The notes: generated by a model not told the origin, from the letters alone. Shown: positions 27,088 through 35,892, numbered from the stretch's first letter. The stretch is DNA of 64,000 bases from Bacillus sp. CH140a_4T (GCF_008923725.1 NZ_WBPF01000019.1:206512-270511); one strand, 5' to 3'. Numbers and translations are program-made.

Positions 27088-27325
27088 TGTCCCCACCCTA
27101 ACTGTTTAATAGTGATACCCTTTGAACTTATTAGCTTATGTATGCCTCCCACAGCATATTTATAGCCAATCGGAAAAGTCGGTTTTAATCGTAAAAAAAT
27201 AGATGTTTTTGAGGGGTAACAATCCTATTCCGACCTTTCCGGTAGACTTTATGGTTATTAGCTTATATCGTCAGTTATATTTTGTCAATTCTTTCTAAAT
27301 AAATATTTTGATAATTTTTTCAAAA
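27088..27325 (-). promoter_or_regulatory. Spacer with a long-range inverted repeat between the two binding-protein genes
   Basis: 238 bases. CGGAAAAGTCGG and CCGACCTTTCCG (about 27172-27246) form a 12-bp stem with one wobble pair around a loop of about 50 bases. It could end or slow part of the transcript so the two receptors are made in different amounts, or it could be a leader structure for the second gene. Confidence 0.4.
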
Positions 27326-29029
27326 TTATTGTTCTATCTTTAATTTAGGTAAACTTAATAAAATACCGTTATAGTTATCTTCTTGTAACCCTTGAATTCG
27401 TGCATTATGTGCGGACACAACTTTGCTATTATTTAAGAAGATTACAGGCGGGTCTTCGCTTAATTCTTGATATAACTTTTTATAAATTTCTTTTCGCTTT
27501 TCAATATCCAACGTTTCTAATGCTTGCTTAGCTAATTCATCTACTTTTGGATTATAGTATCCATCATAATTTCGTTTACTTGTTGAAACAAACTCTTCAA
27601 TCGTTCCACTCGGATCATCAATCATTGGCGTAGATACCATCGCTAAATCATAATCACCTTTTATCACTTTTGAAATCATCGTATTAAAGTCCATATATTC
27701 TGGGTTAAACTCTACACCAAGCTTTTTATAATCTTCTTTCATCACAGGAATCATTACATCATTTATTTTACTTGCTGATGAGGCAAAATAACTTACTTTC
27801 AATTTTTGTCCATCTTTTTCACGAATTCCATCCGAACCCGCTTTCCATCCAGCCTCATCCAGTAATTTCTTCGCCTTCTCTAAATTATAATCATATTTAT
27901 TAATGCCCTCTTCTGTATACGCCCATGAAACTGGCGTAATCGGTACATTAACGAGTGACGCATATCCTTGGAAATACGTATCAATAACCTTTTGACGCTC
28001 TAATCCGTAAATAAATGCTTGGCGGACACGTTTATCTTTAAAGTATGGCTTCTTATAATTCATTTTAATGTAGCCATAAGAGCTTCCTGTATACACATTA
28101 ATATTAGCAAAACCCAAATCTTTTAATTGTTCAATCGTCTCCACGTTTGTCGTAAAACCATCATAATCTACTTCTCCTGCTTGAAATTGTTGTAGCTTCG
28201 TATCACCTTTTGTAATTTTATAAATAAAATGCTCAATCTTCGGTTTTCCTTCAAAATAATTTTCATTTGCTACAAATCGAACTTCTTGACCAGGAATATA
28301 TTTATCTAACTTATAAGCTCCTGCTCCCACCGGCTTCCCATACAACTCTTTTAAATACTCCAAGTGTCCTTGTTTATACTCTTTCCCGTAATAAGCTTTA
28401 GATATAACTTCTCCACCGATTAATGATAATGTTTGAGCATTTACCTTTTCAGTCGTAATCGTAATTGTTTTCGGATCAATGACTTGAATCCCCTCAATAG
28501 AATTTGCTTTTCCTTCTTTATATGCTTGCCCACCTTTTATTACTGTTTGGCTTATATCAGTCGCACCACTATAAGTAGGATCATGTAATAACGTTAACGT
28601 AAATGCTACATCCTCCGCAGTTAACGGTGAACCATCACTAAACTTTAAATCATCTTTCAAATGGAACGTATATGTAAGCTGATCCTCCGAAATATCCCAC
28701 TTCTTCGCCAAAATAGGAATTGGTTTCCCTTCCTTATCTAGTCCAACAAGAGGCGCAAATATAGCTTGCGTTATATTACCATCCCATCCATTCTCCATAA
28801 AGTGCGGAAGGAATATCCCTCCAGGACTCGGCATTCCAACTACAAAAGTATCTTTTCTTTCATTTACTTTTGTAGGATTTTTTGATTTGTCACTTGCCTT
28901 AATAAATTCATCTTTTACTTTTGGTACGTTCCCCGCTTCATTTGTACTTGCTTCCTCTTGACCACATCCGGCTAGTAACACTGATACACTAAGAAATGTA
29001 GCAAGTACTCCTTTAAAAGCATTTTTCAT
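27326..29029 (-). CDS. Oligopeptide-binding lipoprotein 2 (AppA/OppA type)
   Basis: 567 residues with lipobox VLLAGCGQEE and the family-5 binding-protein fold (TYTFHLKDDLKFSDGSPLTA). First gene of the operon, followed by its paralogue and then permeases and ATPases. In Bacillus, Opp/App systems feed peptides as nutrients and import signalling peptides such as Phr or PapR; which peptides this receptor takes cannot be told. Confidence 0.93.
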   Translation of the reverse strand: MKNAFKGVLATFLSVSVLLAGCGQEEASTNEAGNVPKVKDEFIKASDKSKNPTKVNERKDTFVVGMPSPGGIFLPHFMENGWDGNITQAIFAPLVGLDKEGKPIPILAKKWDISEDQLTYTFHLKDDLKFSDGSPLTAEDVAFTLTLLHDPTYSGATDISQTVIKGGQAYKEGKANSIEGIQVIDPKTITITTEKVNAQTLSLIGGEVISKAYYGKEYKQGHLEYLKELYGKPVGAGAYKLDKYIPGQEVRFVANENYFEGKPKIEHFIYKITKGDTKLQQFQAGEVDYDGFTTNVETIEQLKDLGFANINVYTGSSYGYIKMNYKKPYFKDKRVRQAFIYGLERQKVIDTYFQGYASLVNVPITPVSWAYTEEGINKYDYNLEKAKKLLDEAGWKAGSDGIREKDGQKLKVSYFASSASKINDVMIPVMKEDYKKLGVEFNPEYMDFNTMISKVIKGDYDLAMVSTPMIDDPSGTIEEFVSTSKRNYDGYYNPKVDELAKQALETLDIEKRKEIYKKLYQELSEDPPVIFLNNSKVVSAHNARIQGLQEDNYNGILLSLPKLKIEQ

Positions 29030-29266
29030 CGCACTCTCACCTTTACCTTCCTGATTTTTAACAATGTAGGAACATAGACCTCATTCCTGTAACTATCTTT
29101 ATTTTTCCTATAAAAATAGTATGAATTAATTTCAAGATTATTCCTTTCCTTTAAACATGTCAATCGTTCTCTTTTATTTCGTATTAAAAAATTAAAAATT
29201 CACTTCTATTCGTTCGGTATGAAACATAGAATACTAATAACCAATTACCAAAAAGGGGGCGAAAAC

Positions 29267-29464
29267 ATGGACAACCTATTCCAATACGTCCTGCACTACG
29301 TATTATTAACAATTATGATAGTCGGGGCTCTATTACTATTCCCATTCTTCCCAAAGTTCGTCCTCTTTTTAGCTTTTTTTATTATGCTCGGGATCGCTAT
29401 TATCATTTCAACAAGGGAAGATACCACACAAAAAGAAAGCAGAGTTCAGCGTGTAAAGCTGTAA
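29267..29464 (+). CDS. Small membrane protein of unknown function
   Basis: 65 residues from the ATG at 29267, which follows AAGGGGGCGAAAAC. It has two hydrophobic helices (about 8-25 and 29-48) and a polar, basic C-terminal tail (REDTTQKESRVQRVK). I do not recognise the family. It stands alone between the opp operon and the ABC-F gene. Confidence 0.7.
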   Translation: MDNLFQYVLHYVLLTIMIVGALLLFPFFPKFVLFLAFFIMLGIAIIISTREDTTQKESRVQRVKL

Positions 29465-29605
29465 CTCTGTTTTTTTGTTTTCAATCATGGTTCGCTGTTT
29501 CACATACTTATGTCTCGGGAAATAAGTAACCGATCCAAAAAGCTCCTAATATCATTTATGTTTTACAATCTATGCAAATTACGGAACAAAGATGTATCAA
29601 ATTAC

Positions 29606-29621
29606 TGTTTCACGTGAAACA
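29606..29621. promoter_or_regulatory. parS: parS site (Spo0J/ParB binding site)
   Basis: TGTTTCACGTGAAACA, a perfect 16-bp palindrome and an exact match to the Bacillus parS consensus (TGTTNCACGTGAAACA). ParB/Spo0J loads here to recruit SMC and organise the origin region. It lies in a gap between a small membrane-protein gene and the ABC-F terminator. Bacillus parS sites cluster around oriC, so the window is origin-proximal. Confidence 0.93.
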
Positions 29622-29659
29622 CAATTTTCATTTTTCTCTTAAAGTAAAATATCAATATA

Positions 29660-29703
29660 AAAAAGCGAATTCCTTCAGCAAAACTGAAAGGAATTCGCTT
29701 TCT
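29660..29703 (-). terminator. Terminator after the ABC-F gene
   Basis: 16-bp stem AAGCGAATTCCTTCAG with its complement (one bulge), just beyond the stop of the ABC-F gene on the minus strand. Confidence 0.85.
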
Positions 29704-29708
29704 ACTTT

Positions 29709-31589
29709 TTACTCCGCTATATTCTCTAACTCATTATACAACTCCGCTCGTAACAACTCTTTCTTCGTTTTTTCTTCATACAATTGTTCAAGCATTTCAG
29801 CATCAACTACATGTTCCATCTTACACTCAAGCGTATAGATATCTTCTTCTACATGCATTAACTCTGTTTCAATCTCCACAACATTCCTAACTTCTTTCTT
29901 TTTTATAGGAGCTGTTTCAATCCTTTTTCTTCCTTGGCGTTGCTGCTTTATTGCTTGTGTCTCAAGTTTTTCTTCCCACTTTTGACGCGCCCATGCATAG
30001 TTCCCTGCAAACTCAAATAATTTACGATCATCAATCCAATACGTCTTTTCAAATAACTTATTTAAAAAATAACGATCATGTGAAACAGCTAGAATCGTCC
30101 CATTATATTGCTCAAGAGCTTCCTCTAAAACTTCCCTTGATTCAATGTCGAGATGGTTTGTCGGCTCATCTAAAATTAAAAAATTGATATCTTGATACAT
30201 AAGTTGCGCAAGCCTTAATCTCATTTTTTCTCCACCACTCAGTTGCGTTACTTTCTTAAACACCCCTGGACCATAAAATAAAAACTTAGCTAATATATGT
30301 CTCGCTTCTCCCTCTGTTACAGCTACATATTCCCTGAAAGCTTCTAATACATTACTCTTCACATTTCCGTACGCATGCTGTGATAAATAACCGATTTTCA
30401 CACTGCTACCAATTCGAATTTCACCAGCGTCTGGTTCTATTTCTTCTAATAATAATTTTAGTAGCGTTGTCTTTCCTGTACCATTACGACCGACAATCGC
30501 CGCACGCTCTTGAAAACGAACATGTAAATTCGCTTCGTTAAATAAAGGATGGTCAGCAAACCCTTTACTCACTTCTTTCATTACAACAACATCTTTCCCA
30601 CTTCTCTCTTGCCCTTCAAACTGAAGTCCCATTTGTTTTCGTTCTAAAATAGGTTTCTTTAGTTTCTCCATACGTTCCAGTGCGCGTTCCATACTTCTCG
30701 CTCTCTTATGCAATCCTTCATTCGGAGGATTCGCCTGATTTGCCCATTCACGTAGTCGCTTAATTGCTTCTTTCATTTTCTTTATTTTCTTTTGCTGTTC
30801 TTGATAAGCCTGGAACTCCTGAAGCAACCGTTCTTCCTTTTCCTCAACAAACTGAGAATAGTTTGTATGATACACGTGAATCTCTCCATCTTCTAAATCA
30901 AAAATCTTCGTTACAACTTCATCAAGGAAATAACGATCATGTGAAATGACCATAACCGTTCCATTGTATTCTTTTAAAAATTGCTCTAGCCATTCTACGG
31001 CGAATAAATCTAAATGATTGGTTGGTTCATCTAATAAAAGTAAATCTGGTTTCTGCAATAGCATGTATGCAAGGCTTACCTTTGTTTGTTCCCCACCACT
31101 TAACTCCAGAAATAATCGAGGAAATAGTTCTGTCACCTGTAGACCATTTGCTACCTTCATCAAATTCGCTTCTATTTCATAACCACCAAGGAACGCAAAC
31201 TTTTCTTGAATTACTCCGTATCTCTCCATTAATTTTTGTAAAGCAGACGGTTCTCGTTCTTCCGCCATATTTTTTTCTAAAGTACGCATTTCTCTTTCTA
31301 ATTCCTTTTCTGCTTTAAAAGCCGAACTCAGTACATCATATACAGTCATATCCTCATCAAATTTCGGAATTTGTACCACATGACCAATACGTGTACCTTT
31401 CTTCATATGAATGGCTCCTGCATCTAAACTTTCCATTCCAGTTAGAAGCTGAAAGATTGTTGTCTTCCCACTACCGTTACGACCAACTAATCCAACACGT
31501 TCACCATTCTTTATTTCAAGCGATATATTTTCAAATATGATGTTTCCACCAAAAGATTTCGTTACATTATTTACACTACAAATTGTCAT
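29709..31589 (-). CDS. ABC-F family ATPase (ribosome-associated, possible antibiotic-protection type)
   Basis: 626 residues from the ATG at 31589 (AAGGAGTACGGAAA upstream). Two ATPase domains with Walker A GRNGSGKTT and GRNGTGKTT, signatures LSGGEQT and LSGGEKM, and DEPTNHLD twice, with a charged linker between (around KKIKKMKEAIKRLREW) and a coiled-coil C-terminus. No membrane domain: ABC-F proteins act at the ribosomal E site, as translation factors or antibiotic-protection factors. Closest remembered type is B. subtilis YdiF. Its leader has a small ORF and two terminators, a layout typical of drug-inducible ABC-F genes. Confidence 0.88.
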   Translation of the reverse strand: MTICSVNNVTKSFGGNIIFENISLEIKNGERVGLVGRNGSGKTTIFQLLTGMESLDAGAIHMKKGTRIGHVVQIPKFDEDMTVYDVLSSAFKAEKELEREMRTLEKNMAEEREPSALQKLMERYGVIQEKFAFLGGYEIEANLMKVANGLQVTELFPRLFLELSGGEQTKVSLAYMLLQKPDLLLLDEPTNHLDLFAVEWLEQFLKEYNGTVMVISHDRYFLDEVVTKIFDLEDGEIHVYHTNYSQFVEEKEERLLQEFQAYQEQQKKIKKMKEAIKRLREWANQANPPNEGLHKRARSMERALERMEKLKKPILERKQMGLQFEGQERSGKDVVVMKEVSKGFADHPLFNEANLHVRFQERAAIVGRNGTGKTTLLKLLLEEIEPDAGEIRIGSSVKIGYLSQHAYGNVKSNVLEAFREYVAVTEGEARHILAKFLFYGPGVFKKVTQLSGGEKMRLRLAQLMYQDINFLILDEPTNHLDIESREVLEEALEQYNGTILAVSHDRYFLNKLFEKTYWIDDRKLFEFAGNYAWARQKWEEKLETQAIKQQRQGRKRIETAPIKKKEVRNVVEIETELMHVEEDIYTLECKMEHVVDAEMLEQLYEEKTKKELLRAELYNELENIAE

Positions 31590-31612
31590 TTTCCGTACTC
31601 CTTTCAATATAA

Positions 31613-31647
31613 AAAACCATGGGAAAGAAACATTCCCCATGGTTTTC
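31613..31647 (-). terminator. Attenuator-type hairpin just before the ABC-F gene
   Basis: AAAACCATGGG pairs with CCCATGGTTTT, followed by a T-run on the minus strand. It ends only about 10 bases before the ABC-F ribosome binding site, so it would block the gene unless read through. Confidence 0.75.
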
Positions 31648-31654
31648 GACATAG

Positions 31655-31686
31655 AAAAAGGAAGCCAAATAGCTCCCTTTTCACAC
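31655..31686 (-). terminator. First terminator in the ABC-F leader
   Basis: AAAAGGGAGC pairs with GCTTCCTTTT (one G-T pair), loop TATTTG, followed by a T-run on the minus strand. It lies between the small leader ORF and the second hairpin. Confidence 0.7.
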
Positions 31687-31713
31687 GTTTATTAAAAATG
31701 GGTGAAGAGATTT

Positions 31714-31848
31714 CTATCGTTCAATAGCTACTATGCAATTGTTAAAAAAGGACAGACGTATCCCGTTAACAACTACATCATGAAAAATCGCACGACAAAA
31801 ATAGATATAATCTAAAAATTTGGCACGCGCAGCTAAAGAACGTTTCAT
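31714..31848 (-). CDS. 44-residue leader ORF upstream of the ABC-F gene
   Basis: Starts MKRSLAARAKFLDYIYFCRA and ends NNCIVAIER, with AGAGGTGAATGAG before its ATG. No recognised family. A possible sigma-A -10 TATAAT (31891-31896, weak -35) lies 43 bases upstream. It is followed by two terminator hairpins and then the ABC-F gene; I infer a regulatory peptide whose translation, when stalled by ribosome-targeting drugs, could release attenuation. It could also be a small independent protein. Confidence 0.6.
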   Translation of the reverse strand: MKRSLAARAKFLDYIYFCRAIFHDVVVNGIRLSFFNNCIVAIER

Positions 31849-31977
31849 CTCATTCACCTCTTTCGTACGGAATTTAATACTTACTTCTTTATTATACTTT
31901 CCCATTTCATGTTTGAATAGTCATTTTTCTGAAAATAATGAAGATAGACTAAACATTTCAATAAGTGACATCAAATC

Positions 31978-32041
31978 TTACAAAACTGTTATGTTCACGT
32001 AATAGAAAGCGATAGTACGAAAAGATGCCTCCCTATACAAT
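31978..32041 (+). promoter_or_regulatory. BceR-type operator/promoter P1 (micropeptide operon)
   Basis: TTACA (31978), N4, TGTTA, N6, CGTAA, N8, GATAG, N20, TACAAT (32036-32041). Spacing is identical to the seven other promoters of this set; two half-sites deviate by one base. There is no recognisable -35, so an activator is probably needed. Confidence 0.75.
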
Positions 32042-32082
32042 AAAGATGTAAACAAGAGCGACAACAAAAGGAGGAAACAAAC

Positions 32083-32163
32083 ATGATGAAAGAAATCGTA
32101 AAAGCAATCTTTGAGGTATTAGTGAACGGACAAGCAGTTGTAAAAGAACTAAACGAACTATAA
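32083..32163 (+). CDS. Micropeptide, 26 aa, first gene of mini-operon
   Basis: 26 codons (MMKEIVKAIFEVLVNGQAVV...ELNEL) with an ideal AAAGGAGGAAACAAAC before the ATG. It forms one amphipathic helix. It resembles the next peptide and the first peptide of the cassettes at 40.5, 41.6 and 44.2 kb (shared pattern L-(V/I)-x-(A/G)-(K/Q)-AV-x-x-x-LN). Expressed from promoter P1. Function unknown; possibilities are a membrane-active peptide or a small regulator. Confidence 0.75.
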   Translation: MMKEIVKAIFEVLVNGQAVVKELNEL

Positions 32164-32179
32164 AAAGGAGTGAAAGAAT

Positions 32180-32257
32180 ATGATGAACATGGTAAAAATG
32201 ATTTTACACGCTCTAGTTGATGCAAAAGCAGTTAGCCAAGAATTAAACCAACAATAA
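32180..32257 (+). CDS. Micropeptide, 25 aa, second gene of mini-operon
   Basis: 25 codons: MMNMVKMILHALVDAKAV then SQELNQQ. The LVDAKAV-x-x-x-LN core is the same as in the cassette peptides (LIDAKAVASTLNK). AAAAAGGAGTGAAAGAAT precedes it, 16 bases after the previous stop. Confidence 0.75.
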   Translation: MMNMVKMILHALVDAKAVSQELNQQ

Positions 32258-32268
32258 AAAAGGGGTCC

Positions 32269-32397
32269 ATGAATATGAAGAAAGCCATTATTGTAATCGC
32301 CAGTACAGCAATTGCCTTATACACAATAAAAAATAGAAAAAAGAAGCAAAATAAAAACGATCTATATTATCCATACACATTATTAAAGAAAAAGTAA
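32269..32397 (+). CDS. Small membrane-anchored basic peptide, 42 aa, third gene of mini-operon
   Basis: 42 codons: a hydrophobic start (MNMKKAIIVIASTAIALYTI) followed by a strongly basic, asparagine- and tyrosine-rich tail (NRKKKQNKND...YYPYTLLKKK). AAAAAAGGGGTCC precedes the ATG, 11 bases after the previous stop. It appears to be a single-pass membrane peptide with a cytoplasmic basic tail. Family not recognised. A terminator follows. Confidence 0.72.
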   Translation: MNMKKAIIVIASTAIALYTIKNRKKKQNKNDLYYPYTLLKKK

Positions 32398-32442
32398 AAG
32401 ACAAGGTACCCTATCTTAATGAGGATATCTTGTCTTTTATTT
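32397..32442 (+). terminator. Terminator of the micropeptide mini-operon
   Basis: AAAAGACAAG pairs with CTTGTCTTTT across a roughly 25-base loop that has its own inner pairing (TATC/GATA), then a T-rich tail. Confidence 0.75.
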
Positions 32443-32531
32443 TTCCTATTCCCTTTAAAGGATTTTCTTCTCCTTTTCCCGAATGTATTAAGCGGGATTT
32501 TTACACATATTTTAAAGGGGCATATATACAA

Positions 32532-33320
32532 ATGGATACACAACAACTATACTTTTTAAACGATATCGGCAAACAAAAACCAGAAAGCATTCGAAATAGA
32601 AGCGCTGCATGTCCTTTTTGTGACAGAGAAAATTTGACGGATATTTTAGCAAATGAAGACTCAATTATTTGGCTAAAAAACAAATTTCCTACATTAAAAG
32701 ATACACTTCAAACAGTGCTAATCGAAACAGATAATTGTGAAGACCATATTGCGACATATACAGAAGAACATATGAGATCGCTAATTCGTTTCTCCATTCA
32801 ACATTGGTTAGACTTACAGAAAAATGAAGAATTCACATCTGTGATTTTATACAAAAATCATGGTCCATTCTCAGGCGGGAGTTTGCATCATGCACACATG
32901 CAGATTATCGGAATGAAATATGTAGACTATCTCGGTAACGTAGAACCGGACAACTTCCGAGGAGTCATTGTACAAAAAAACGAACGCATTGAACTCAATA
33001 TTTCAGATCGTCCTATTATCGGTTTTACTGAATTTAATATCATCATTGAAGATGTTAAATTCATAGATGAACTAGCAAATTATATTCAGCAAACTGTACG
33101 TTACATACTGACAGATTTCCATAAAGGATGTAGTAGTTATAACTTATTCTTCTATTACTTAAATGGAAAAATCATTTGTAAAGTTGTTCCTAGGTTTGTC
33201 GTTTCACCATTGTATGTAGGATATAAAATACCGCAAGTTTCTACAAAACTAGAAGACGTGAAAATACAACTAGCGGCGTATTTCACAAAACAAGACGACG
33301 CAATTAGCCACAAAAAATAG
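32532..33320 (+). CDS. DUF4931 family GalT/HIT-like protein
   Basis: 262 residues from the ATG at 32532; the frame extends to 32430 but AAAGGGG lies before 32532. CPFCDRENL near residue 25 resembles a zinc-binding CxxC of GalT-like proteins, and SLHHAHMQIIG (about 118-128) is a histidine-triad-type HxHxQ active site, so a nucleotidyl transfer or hydrolysis is likely. Bacillus genomes annotate this as DUF4931; substrate unknown. Single gene between the mini-operon and a convergent transglycosylase gene. Confidence 0.8.
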   Translation: MDTQQLYFLNDIGKQKPESIRNRSAACPFCDRENLTDILANEDSIIWLKNKFPTLKDTLQTVLIETDNCEDHIATYTEEHMRSLIRFSIQHWLDLQKNEEFTSVILYKNHGPFSGGSLHHAHMQIIGMKYVDYLGNVEPDNFRGVIVQKNERIELNISDRPIIGFTEFNIIIEDVKFIDELANYIQQTVRYILTDFHKGCSSYNLFFYYLNGKIICKVVPRFVVSPLYVGYKIPQVSTKLEDVKIQLAAYFTKQDDAISHKK

Positions 33321-33346
33321 AGTAGGTATAGAAAACCTACTCTTTT
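33319..33346. terminator. Bidirectional terminator
   Basis: Stem GAGTAGGT/ACCTACTC between the convergent DUF4931 and transglycosylase genes, with T-rich flanks. Confidence 0.75.
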
Positions 33347-33870
33347 ATTACACCTTTATTTCGATAGTACACATCTTCTAATCCGATGTTATACTTCATG
33401 TTATTATCCGTCCACTCTGGACCCAGGTTACCTGGCCATCCAGATGTATTTGCTACATATTTTAGTAATGCAAAATCCGTCAAACCTTTCTGCACCCCGC
33501 GCTTATACCCTTTCATTAAATGCGGCATTGCAATTTGCGCATTTGTGCGCGGATCTTTCAACTCTTCATCAGTTAAATGATCTGGTGCAAGTCCACCACC
33601 ACGGTGCAATTGAAACAATCCGAATGAAGTTCCGTTATCTCCAACACTTCTTGGATTTAACCGGCTTTCATGTTCGGCAATTGTAAGAGGTATCCATTCT
33701 GGAAGATTGACTTTCTTTGCTTCCTCTATAATAATTTGTTTCATCTGTTTTGCTTCTTCTGAGTCAACATAGCTTGTCTCATTCACTAACTTGCCCATTC
33801 CTTCAGACTTTCCTTGGAAATATAAGTACACCCCAAGAACAACTAAAAACCCTACAAAGAATTTCTTCAC
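33337..33870 (-). CDS. Lytic transglycosylase (SLT domain), secreted or anchored
   Basis: About 177 residues from a GTG at 33870 with AGAGG 8 bases upstream; the frame extends to 33936. An N-terminal hydrophobic anchor (KKFFVGFLVVLGVYLYF) is followed by a goose-type/SLT lysozyme fold: IPLTIAEHESRLNPRSVGDN holds the catalytic Glu, and TSFGLFQLHRGGG is the substrate loop. It cleaves peptidoglycan glycan strands with formation of 1,6-anhydro ends. Role likely cell-wall remodelling. Confidence 0.85.
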   Translation of the reverse strand: MKKFFVGFLVVLGVYLYFQGKSEGMGKLVNETSYVDSEEAKQMKQIIIEEAKKVNLPEWIPLTIAEHESRLNPRSVGDNGTSFGLFQLHRGGGLAPDHLTDEELKDPRTNAQIAMPHLMKGYKRGVQKGLTDFALLKYVANTSGWPGNLGPEWTDNNMKYNIGLEDVYYRNKGVIKE

Positions 33871-34121
33871 TACCACTACCTCTTTCTCCGCTGAAATTTG
33901 TCCCCTTTCAGCCTTCTTCCCTTTACAATTACCCACATTCTATCATTCTCTTACCCTTTTATCATAGCAAATAACTATGTATATTATCATCATGCTTTAG
34001 ACCGATTTTGTGAAAAAACAGCTGGTAAATACGTGCAAAAATGTAGCTTTCATAGACTGAAACGCTTTTTTTGTATATAATTGTAAATTGAATTCTAAAT
34101 ATAAACTAGGAGAATAATAAT

Positions 34122-35771
34122 ATGAAAAAATGGTTGCTACTCTTATTTAGTTTACTACTATTAATTCCTGTCCCTATTTCCGCACAACAAAACGAAAATC
34201 CAAAGGTCCTTATTTTATACAGTTCAAACGATGATCAAATTACAAATGATACCCAAATACTTAATACACAAGTAGGGCATTTTACTAATAACATAACAAT
34301 AAAAAGCATAAGACAGTTAGCTGAAATAACTGATAAATCTTCATATACACATGTTATTTACCTAGGTGAAAAACAAGAAGAACTTTCTACTGAAACAAAA
34401 GAATTTCTAGAAAGTTTCTCAGGGCCACTACTAGTTTTAGGTCAAAATATAGAACAATTATCCAATCGTTTTTCATTTATCACACTTAAAAATGAAGATA
34501 TAAACTCTAATACAATTGAATATCCAACACGTAAACTAAAGAATACATTAGAGGACGAACGATCCATTAAAAACCTTGATACAAATGGAACAATTCTTGC
34601 CAATGCTTTAAAAGCAAATACTACTTATCCATTAATTGTGCAACAAAATCATTCTTATTATGTTGCAACGCCAAATCTCTTTGACTGGATGTCTCATTAC
34701 GTCGGCGAAATGTTATTTTCTTACTTCGGACAAAAGCCAACGACAAATAAATTGGAAGCTTATTTACGTCTTGAGGACGTTCATCCAGCCGCAGATATAA
34801 ATCAATTAAAAGAAATTGCTGAATTACTAAAAGAGAAAAAAATGCCATACATGATCACTGTTATTCCTGTATATACCGATCCAGAGACAAGTAAAACACT
34901 GCATTTAAAAGATAAACCCGAACTAGTCAATCTTTTACGCTCTATGCAAGATGATGGTGCAGCAATTATTATGCACGGTTATACTCACCAATTTTATGAT
35001 AGTGAAACTGGTGAAGGTTTTGAATTTTGGGACGTAAAAACAGACCAACCAATTCGTCAACCGAAGCATGAAAAACCAAAAACAAAAGATGATTTCCCTA
35101 ATATAGAGGCATATAATGCATACGTAAAAAAAGGGGAAGAATTTGAAGAAAAATATACGACTGATCATATTGAAAAAGGGATTCAAGAGCTTGTAGATGC
35201 CAAACTATATCCTGTCGCATTTGAAGCACCTCATTACACAATGTCTCAAAAAGGATATGAAATATTATCAAGGTACTTTTCAACTTATGTAGGACAACTA
35301 CAGTTAAGTGATACAACTTGGAAATCCATGCACTCTCCAGCATACAGAAGTACACCATCATTTTTACATGGCATGAAATTAATGCCTGAAACAGTTGGAT
35401 TTATCGAAGAAGATAAACCACACGCTATTGCTAAAATGAAAGAAAATGCTGTATCCGTTGCCAAATTATCCGATGGAGTTATTGGTGCATTCTATCATCC
35501 TTACTTAGGTGTGAAACCATTAAAAGAAGTATTAAAGAATCTAGAAAGCATCCCAAATATAGAATGGATTGATTTACAAAAAGAAACAAATGAAGTGAAA
35601 ATGAAAGATATTCATATCACTACTAATAAAGATGGCATTCACGTTGAAAAACCAACAAGTGCAAGTGACGTAATGGATTATGTAAAACAATATGGATTCT
35701 TCCTTATACTTGGTTTCTTCGTCATTGTCTTTCTATTATTATTAAAACGCGCGAAAAAATTAGAGTCTTAA
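34122..35771 (+). CDS. DUF2334 polysaccharide-deacetylase-like membrane protein
   Basis: 549 residues. Signal peptide at 1-21 (MKKWLLLLFSLLLLIPVPIS), a DUF2334 domain with YLRLEDVHPAAD (about 208-219), AAIIMHGYTHQ and PVAFEAPHYTM that match the metal-binding Asp/His of carbohydrate esterase 4-like proteins, and a C-terminal membrane helix (FFLILGFFVIVFLLLL) with a basic end. Probably a surface-anchored enzyme facing the wall; the substrate is unknown. TAGGAGAATAAT precedes the ATG. Confidence 0.85.
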   Translation: MKKWLLLLFSLLLLIPVPISAQQNENPKVLILYSSNDDQITNDTQILNTQVGHFTNNITIKSIRQLAEITDKSSYTHVIYLGEKQEELSTETKEFLESFSGPLLVLGQNIEQLSNRFSFITLKNEDINSNTIEYPTRKLKNTLEDERSIKNLDTNGTILANALKANTTYPLIVQQNHSYYVATPNLFDWMSHYVGEMLFSYFGQKPTTNKLEAYLRLEDVHPAADINQLKEIAELLKEKKMPYMITVIPVYTDPETSKTLHLKDKPELVNLLRSMQDDGAAIIMHGYTHQFYDSETGEGFEFWDVKTDQPIRQPKHEKPKTKDDFPNIEAYNAYVKKGEEFEEKYTTDHIEKGIQELVDAKLYPVAFEAPHYTMSQKGYEILSRYFSTYVGQLQLSDTTWKSMHSPAYRSTPSFLHGMKLMPETVGFIEEDKPHAIAKMKENAVSVAKLSDGVIGAFYHPYLGVKPLKEVLKNLESIPNIEWIDLQKETNEVKMKDIHITTNKDGIHVEKPTSASDVMDYVKQYGFFLILGFFVIVFLLLLKRAKKLES

Positions 35772-35774
35772 TAC

Positions 35775-35808
35775 AAAACCACCAAGCAGAATGCTTGGTG
35801 GTTTTTTT
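35775..35808 (+). terminator. Terminator after the DUF2334 gene
   Basis: Perfect 12-bp stem AACCACCAAGCA/TGCTTGGTGGTT followed by T7. Confidence 0.9.
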
Positions 35809-35892
35809 AACTTAAACCAAAACGCGGCATATTATTAATAACCCATTGATAATTTTCATAAATCATAGAAAATATTAGAAAAAATATCCATA

